A stretch of 8,418 nucleotides of DNA from positions 1 to 8,418 of the forward strand of contig DAOUWT010000096.1 in assembly GCA_030666985.1 (NCBI GenBank), in the 5' to 3' direction. This document shows positions 5,764-8,418 of this stretch, piece after piece. The notes under the pieces are model-generated. The model saw only the letters and a program-made list of their open reading frames with translations, was not told the DNA's origin and made no database searches. A program made the translations under genes and the position numbers. Positions within the stretch are counted from its first letter, which is position 1. Every line of letters begins with the position of its first letter. The stretch comes from Chloroflexota bacterium. GTDB lineage: Bacteria; Chloroflexota; Anaerolineae; Anaerolineales; UBA11858.

Positions 5764-6062
5764 GAGGATTGATTCCCATAACGCTCATGATAAATTTCTT
5801 CGCGTATTTTTGGTAAATCTTCAAGCAAATCAGCTAAAGTGATGCCTTTCTCTTCCATTAAATCAGCAAATTTATCTGCTAGTTCAGGCCCTTTTAAGGG
5901 CTTGGGTGATAAATAAAATCCTTTGCCAATTTGAACAATGTTGAGCATATCACCTTGATTAATAGAAAGCGAATCGCGCAACTTGCTGGGAATGGTCATT
6001 TGCCCACGGGCACGTATCTTGACAGTAAATTGTTGGGAACCAATCAGTGTATCGTATAACAT
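5760..6062 (-). CDS. AbrB/SpoVT-type antitoxin (VapB-like)
   Basis: Antitoxin of 100 residues with an N-terminal swapped-hairpin DNA-binding domain (about 13-53). It contains the characteristic VKIRARGQMTIPSKLRDSLSI followed by GDML and the strand GFYLSPKP. The second half (about 58-95) is helical and acidic, typical of the segment that wraps the PIN toxin. Such antitoxins bind their toxin and, as a dimer or complex, repress their own promoter. The ATG at 6062 is kept because residues before the GQMTIPSK motif form the first strand; AGGCGG about 6 nt upstream is a modest ribosome site. The stop overlaps the toxin start by 4 bp. The promoter region at 6100-6143 holds inverted repeats centred on the -10 element. 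Confidence 0.92.
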   Translation of the reverse strand: MLYDTLIGSQQFTVKIRARGQMTIPSKLRDSLSINQGDMLNIVQIGKGFYLSPKPLKGPELADKFADLMEEKGITLADLLEDLPKIREEIYHERYGNQSS

Positions 6063-6099
6063 AAAATCCGCCTTTTTCGTATATTGCGAAAATCAGAAA

Positions 6100-6143
6100 T
6101 TCGTATTTGTTTATAGTATAGCAAATAAATCAAGCGAATACGA
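6100..6143 (-). promoter_or_regulatory. Promoter and probable auto-repression operator of the AbrB/PIN operon
   Basis: The minus strand carries an extended -10, TGCTATACT (6115-6123), with no good -35. Two inverted repeats overlap it: TCGTATT at 6101-6107 with AATACGA at 6137-6143, whose centre (6122) falls inside the extended -10, and TATTTG at 6104-6109 with CAAATA at 6122-6127. A further TTCGTAT is at 6076-6082. Repeated CGTAT words around the -10 are what an autoregulating antitoxin site would look like. The leader would be about 45 nt. Confidence 0.6.
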
Positions 6144-6147
6144 GACC

Positions 6148-6179
6148 AAAAAACGCCCGGCGAATACGCCGGACGCTTT
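6148..6179 (-). terminator. Intrinsic terminator after the DUF2442 gene
   Basis: On the minus strand CGTCCGGCG (6175-6167), loop TATT, CGCCGGGCG (6162-6154) forms a 9-bp stem with one G-U pair, followed by six Ts (6153-6148). It ends transcripts arriving from 6219 and insulates the AbrB/PIN operon. Confidence 0.93.
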
Positions 6180-6218
6180 GAGTCTAAAACTGATACCCTG
6201 TTTCTCCTGATTCCTGCT

Positions 6219-6563
6219 TTACTCTTCCCCAACTTCATACTCACCCTGGGATTCCGCTACCGCCATTTCGACTTCTACAGATGCCCATCTATTGACCATT
6301 TTTTGCATTTCTGGTGCGTACAGTATCCAGTCGTGCAAAGTAGCAGGATCAAAATCTGCGCCATTAGGCCATACCAATGTATGCGCTTCCGGATCTATTT
6401 CAACACTTTCAAACAACCTTATATCTTGAAGTGGGCCATAGAGATGCCCGGCCAATATGGGCCGAAAATCTATAGATTGCACTTTCCCGTCATCAAATTC
6501 CACCCTTAGTGTATAAGGGGCTATAATCTCAAAGTCAATTACACGATATATCAGATGCGACAT
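6219..6563 (-). CDS. DUF2442 domain protein with appended C-terminal tail
   Basis: This gene encodes 114 residues. Residues 7-95 match the DUF2442 pattern: an opening strand pair (VIDFEIIAPYTLRVEFDDGKV), a mid-domain LYGPLQDIRLFESVEID, and the ending TLVWPNGADFDPATLHDW. The family is small and of unknown function, and often sits beside toxin-antitoxin genes. Residues 100-109 (MAVAESQGEY) extend beyond the usual domain and are the same as the C-terminus of the ribbon-helix-helix protein at 6968-7261. The two are coded by a nearly identical 31-bp DNA stretch, so the gene end was probably acquired by recombination. AAGGAG stands 6 nt before the ATG at 6563. It is the last gene before a strong terminator and is probably transcribed with the two small genes upstream. 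No partner toxin is evident. Confidence 0.85.
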   Translation of the reverse strand: MSHLIYRVIDFEIIAPYTLRVEFDDGKVQSIDFRPILAGHLYGPLQDIRLFESVEIDPEAHTLVWPNGADFDPATLHDWILYAPEMQKMVNRWASVEVEMAVAESQGEYEVGEE

Positions 6564-6645
6564 GCTTTACTCCTTCGTTGTTACCGCAGAGGGGTAATCA
6601 AGCTGACTTTATGCAGATTATCAACCCCCCGAATACAACACTTGC

Positions 6646-6915
6646 CTATCCTGCCTTCTGTAATCGTTCAACTAGCCACAGATTGACCAACGTCTCAGGC
6701 AAAATACCCCGTTCACGGGCTTGAGACTCAACCTGCGTATAAATTTCTGGAACAAGTGTTATGCGCCGCCTTTGCTTGGCCCTAACTTCAAATTCTACCT
6801 CATGTGTCTGATCCCAATAATCATCCAGACTGTGAGTGTCCCAAAAATCAGCTATTTCTTCCAGCGTTCGGGACTTTGAGATACTGGTGAGTTGTGAATT
6901 ATCTTTTTCGCTCAT
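6646..6915 (-). CDS. CopG-family antitoxin (BrnA/CopG_antitoxin type)
   Basis: This gene encodes 89 residues. The N-terminal half has the family signature TLEEIADFWDTHSLDDYWD (17-35) followed by VEFEVRAK. The second half (49-86) is a ribbon-helix-helix DNA-binding unit: strand RRRITLVPEIY, then helices spanning QVESQARERGI and PETLVNLWLVERL. Proteins of this family usually neutralise BrnT-type (DUF497) toxins encoded just upstream, and repress the operon. No such toxin gene is present on either side here, so it is an orphan antitoxin or acts on a distant partner. AAAGGAG lies about 10 nt before the ATG, within a 28-bp leader that recurs exactly at 7360-7387. The gene follows the 6968-7261 gene by 52 bp without a terminator. 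Confidence 0.88.
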   Translation of the reverse strand: MSEKDNSQLTSISKSRTLEEIADFWDTHSLDDYWDQTHEVEFEVRAKQRRRITLVPEIYTQVESQARERGILPETLVNLWLVERLQKAG

Positions 6916-6921
6916 AACGTC

Positions 6922-6949
6922 TTCGCTCCTTTCTCAATTCGTTGTAGTC
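6922..6949. repeat. 28-bp direct repeat, copy 1 (leader of the CopG antitoxin gene)
   Basis: This stretch is identical over 28 bp to 7360-7387. On the minus strand it includes ACAACGAATTGAGAAAGGAG, so it holds the working ribosome site of the antitoxin gene that starts at 6915. Confidence 0.95.
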
Positions 6950-6967
6950 CCTGCTCCCAACCACTGT

Positions 6968-7261
6968 CTACTTATACTCACCCTGAGATTCCGCTACCGC
7001 CATTGAAATAACTTCCTCTTCTACCCCCTGATTTCTCAAACTCTCAATGAGTGCGGCCAATTCTACGCTGCCTTCCAGCCGTTCAAGGTCAACCCGCAAC
7101 CCCTGACCAATGTAAGCCCGCATCAGAGGTTGGTAGCCAGAAAAACCCAACAGGGGAGCGACCCGTTTCAAGTCTTCAACCACATCTTCCGGCATACGCA
7201 TACTTATCATGGTCATTGGGCGGCCTTTTTGGAGGCGTTTCTTTAGATTATCGGTTTTCAT
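6968..7261 (-). CDS. Ribbon-helix-helix antitoxin-like protein
   Basis: This gene encodes 97 residues. A basic N-terminus (KKRLQKGRP) precedes the strand MTMISMRMP and the helices EDVVEDLKRVAPLLGF and YQPLMRAYIGQGLRVDLERL, the layout of a CopG/BrnA-like DNA-binding antitoxin (about 16-63). The rest is helical and acidic, and ends in MAVAESQGEYK, a tail shared with the DUF2442 protein. No toxin gene adjoins it, so its role as an antitoxin is inferred from the domain; a stand-alone regulator is possible. The ATG at 7261 has no ribosome site. A near-perfect promoter ends only 9 nt before it, so the mRNA is probably leaderless or nearly so. The internal Met16 is a less likely start because the basic N-terminal segment would be lost. 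It heads a likely three-gene unit running to the terminator at 6148. Confidence 0.82.
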   Translation of the reverse strand: MKTDNLKKRLQKGRPMTMISMRMPEDVVEDLKRVAPLLGFSGYQPLMRAYIGQGLRVDLERLEGSVELAALIESLRNQGVEEEVISMAVAESQGEYK

Positions 7262-7270
7262 ATGTTCACA

Positions 7271-7299
7271 AGTATAATTTACTGTATATACGCTGTCAA
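7271..7299 (-). promoter_or_regulatory. Near-consensus sigma-70 promoter for the 6968-7261 gene
   Basis: The minus strand shows a perfect -35 TTGACA (7294-7299), exactly 17 nt, and -10 TATACT (7271-7276, 5 of 6). The spacer contains the palindrome GTATATAC (7284-7291), a candidate operator. The start codon begins 9 nt after the -10, so transcription should start at or within a few bases of the ATG. Confidence 0.85.
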
Positions 7300-7318
7300 T
7301 ATGTTGCCCCCGTAAAAC

Positions 7319-7387
7319 AACTACAGCGAATTAGGAATAGAATGAATTTATGGTTTAGATTCGCTCCTTTCTCAATTCGTTGTAGTC
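7319..7387. repeat. Imperfect inverted repeat flanking an AT-rich spacer
   Basis: On the plus strand ACTACAGCGAATT begins at about 7320 and AATTCGTTGTAGT ends at about 7386; they pair at 12 of 13 positions around a spacer of about 40 nt. The right arm is part of the 28-bp direct repeat. On the minus strand the hairpin is followed by TTGTTTT, so it might weakly terminate the 7407-8102 transcript. It could also be a relic of a small mobile element. Confidence 0.6.
7360..7387. repeat. 28-bp direct repeat, copy 2 (orphan leader without a gene)
   Basis: This is an exact copy of 6922-6949. On the minus strand the AAAGGAG is intact, but GCGAATCTAAACC follows and no start codon stands in range. It looks like the leader of a gene that has been lost, 20 bp after the stop of the surface-protein gene. 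Confidence 0.9.
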
Positions 7388-7406
7388 ACTAATTTTCTAC
7401 GAAGAC

Positions 7407-8102
7407 TTAGGGATCGCCAGCCGGTGGGGAAGTAGTATTATTATAGAACCAATTATAGGTGTAGTAACCCGTCGTAGGACTTTCCAGTTGAATGGCTATC
7501 TTATACTGACCATGGAGGAAGGCCGGAATAGCATAAGTAGTGTCGGGAAGAGAACCATCTGCCGCAGCTGTGATCGTATCAACCACTTGGCCAGCGTATC
7601 CAGTCGTCCCATAATAATTCATACGAACATTATAGGTGTCATTAGGTATGAAATTTACAGCCTGGATGGTAACGGCCTGATCTTGTGTTACAGCCATAAT
7701 CCCAAAGGTTGGGTAACCAATATATTCAATGACTTCCTTCGTAGTTCCTCGCAACATGAAACCAGCAAACCCTCCAATCAAAAAAAATAAAATATAGAGA
7801 CCTAATTGTTTATTTCTTAATAGTAGTTTTTGGAACTTTGATTTGGATTGTTTCCTATCAACCCCAGAAGGTAACAATATATCAGGTGTCTTAGTTTTCG
7901 TTTTGCCTGGTGCTTGGATTTTTGCAGCGACAATCCTGCTAGTACCAGTAATTATTGCACCTACGACTGTAGAAATTACAGCAATTAAATTAGGAGTCAA
8001 AGGATTAATATTATTATCTTCAACTATTTGAAAAAAATGGTTATCAAATTGAAAGGAAAATAGCAGAATAACGCTCAAAATCATCCCAAATGTTCTTTTC
8101 AC
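7407..8102 (-). CDS. Membrane-anchored surface protein with Chloroflexota-type beta domain
   Basis: This gene encodes 231 residues. A hydrophobic N-terminus (5-18) may be a signal or first helix. A second helix is at about 37-55, a basic linker at 62-98 (GKTKTKTP, DRKQSKSKFQK) and a third helix at 100-117. Residues 131-222 form an exported beta-rich domain with a typical flow: PTFGIMAVTQDQAVTIQAVNF, NDTYNVRMNYYG, VVDTITAAADGSL, then AIPAFLHGQYKIAIQLESP and GYYTYNWFYNNT. From general knowledge this resembles a small domain repeated in many Chloroflexota surface proteins. Its ligand is not known. The start is GTG at 8102 with AAAGGAG 5 nt upstream; an ATG one base out of register is followed at once by TGA. 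A Pro-rich tail ends the protein. The plan resembles the truncated protein at 1-310. Confidence 0.85.
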   Translation of the reverse strand: MKRTFGMILSVILLFSFQFDNHFFQIVEDNNINPLTPNLIAVISTVVGAIITGTSRIVAAKIQAPGKTKTKTPDILLPSGVDRKQSKSKFQKLLLRNKQLGLYILFFLIGGFAGFMLRGTTKEVIEYIGYPTFGIMAVTQDQAVTIQAVNFIPNDTYNVRMNYYGTTGYAGQVVDTITAAADGSLPDTTYAIPAFLHGQYKIAIQLESPTTGYYTYNWFYNNTTSPPAGDP

Positions 8103-8299
8103 ATTATCTCCTTTGGCCTATTACCATTCTACGAATCGTATAACCAACAAATTTATCCCCATGAACTTTAGTTAGATTTTCAATAGCCTTTGAGGAATGC
8201 CTTGCTGCAATTTAAAACCATTGCTTCCCAACAGACATAACAAATGAAGTAATGGCAGTATTTGAACATCTGCAACAAAATAGGGCAAATCTATAAAAC
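8103..8299 (-). other. Long 5' leader of the surface-protein gene
   Basis: About 190 nt separate the extended -10 at 8300-8308 from the GTG at 8102. On the minus strand an open frame of about 34 codons ends in a TAA placed just before the GTG start, overlapping the ribosome site. It begins after another TAA with no standard start codon, so it is not called a gene. The region is AT-rich. No known riboswitch fold was recognised. Confidence 0.4.
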
Positions 8300-8308
8300 A
8301 TTATATCA
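8300..8308 (-). promoter_or_regulatory. Extended -10 promoter for the surface-protein gene
   Basis: The minus strand reads TGATATAAT, a perfect extended -10 (TGnTATAAT). The best -35-like word (TTGCTG) is 19 nt upstream and weak, which fits an extended -10 promoter. Transcription would start near 8293. Confidence 0.6.
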
Positions 8309-8346
8309 TGTAGCATTGCTCCAACAGCAACTTTTCCCCATTAACC

Positions 8347-8376
8347 CAAAAGCGCCCGGCACCTTCACCGGACGCT
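8347..8376 (-). terminator. Intrinsic terminator of a gene beyond the right edge
   Basis: On the minus strand AGCGTCCGGTG (8376-8366), loop AAGG, TGCCGGGCGCT (8361-8351) pairs over 11 positions with G-U pairs, followed by a short T run (8350-8348). The stem words GCGTCCGG and CCGGGCG are shared with the terminator at 6148-6179. The upstream gene lies outside the window. Confidence 0.7.
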
Positions 8377-8383
8377 TCGCCAG

Positions 8384-8418
8384 ATTCCTAGTTTCCTAAT
8401 CCCTAGTTTCCTGATTCC
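8384..8418. repeat. Degenerate heptamer tract at the right edge
   Basis: The plus strand repeats CCTAGTTT, CCTAATC, CCTAGTTT, CCTGATTCC, about 7-8 nt per unit, and runs off the window. It sits just before the terminator stem on the minus strand. A shorter related stretch (CTCCTGATTCCTG, about 6204-6216) stands in the same place relative to the terminator at 6148-6179. Confidence 0.6.

Noticed and set aside
6922..7387. CRISPR-like repeats
   Set aside because: Only two copies of the 28-bp unit occur, 438 bp apart with a gene between them, and one copy serves as a ribosome site. No cas genes are present.
7319..7387. Complete insertion sequence or transposon
   Set aside because: The 12-of-13 inverted repeat encloses only about 40 nt and has no transposase and no visible target duplication.

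Overview
All genes in this window lie on the minus strand, so transcription runs from right to left. The window suggests a Chloroflexota (Anaerolineae-like) bacterium. This is an inference from three things: the C-terminal surface domain of the protein at 7407-8102, the abundant degenerate heptamer repeats and palindromes between genes, and the toxin-antitoxin-rich accessory content. No rRNA or tRNA is present to confirm it.

Right part (5317-8418). A terminator for a gene beyond the right edge (8347-8376) is followed by a membrane-anchored surface protein (7407-8102). Next is a cluster of antitoxin-like or orphan small genes: a ribbon-helix-helix protein (6968-7261), a CopG-type antitoxin (6646-6915) and a DUF2442 protein (6219-6563), closed by a strong intrinsic terminator at 6148-6179. 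A complete AbrB/PIN (VapBC-like) toxin-antitoxin pair follows (5317-6062). The small-gene cluster shows recent sequence shuffling. A 28-bp leader is duplicated exactly, and one copy has lost its gene. Two unrelated genes share a 31-bp 3' end that gives both proteins the same C-terminal tail.

Centre (2892-5316). The gene glmS (2892-4733) is preceded by a long leader. On the minus strand that leader contains a glmS ribozyme (about 4905-5108): self-cleavage site, P2, the conserved core, P3, P4 and a GCAA-capped P4.1 can all be drawn by hand. It carries an insertion of about 45 nt with two extra hairpins in a place where the textbook examples have 3-4 nt. Glucosamine-6-phosphate, the product of GlmS, would therefore be expected to switch off its own synthesis by mRNA cleavage. 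Between ribozyme and start codon lies an unusual degenerate heptamer-repeat tract.

Left part (1-2839). Downstream of glmS come a metallo-beta-lactamase-fold hydrolase (2060-2794), an 82-bp dispersed-type palindrome (1966-2047), an Asp/Glu-racemase-family enzyme (1225-1917), a 311-bp stretch without a gene, a two-helix membrane protein with a PH-like tail (368-913), and the start of another membrane-anchored protein (1-310, cut by the window edge). GlmS makes an amino-sugar precursor of peptidoglycan, and racemases of this family can make D-amino acids. A cell-envelope theme is possible, but the spacing between these genes does not prove an operon.
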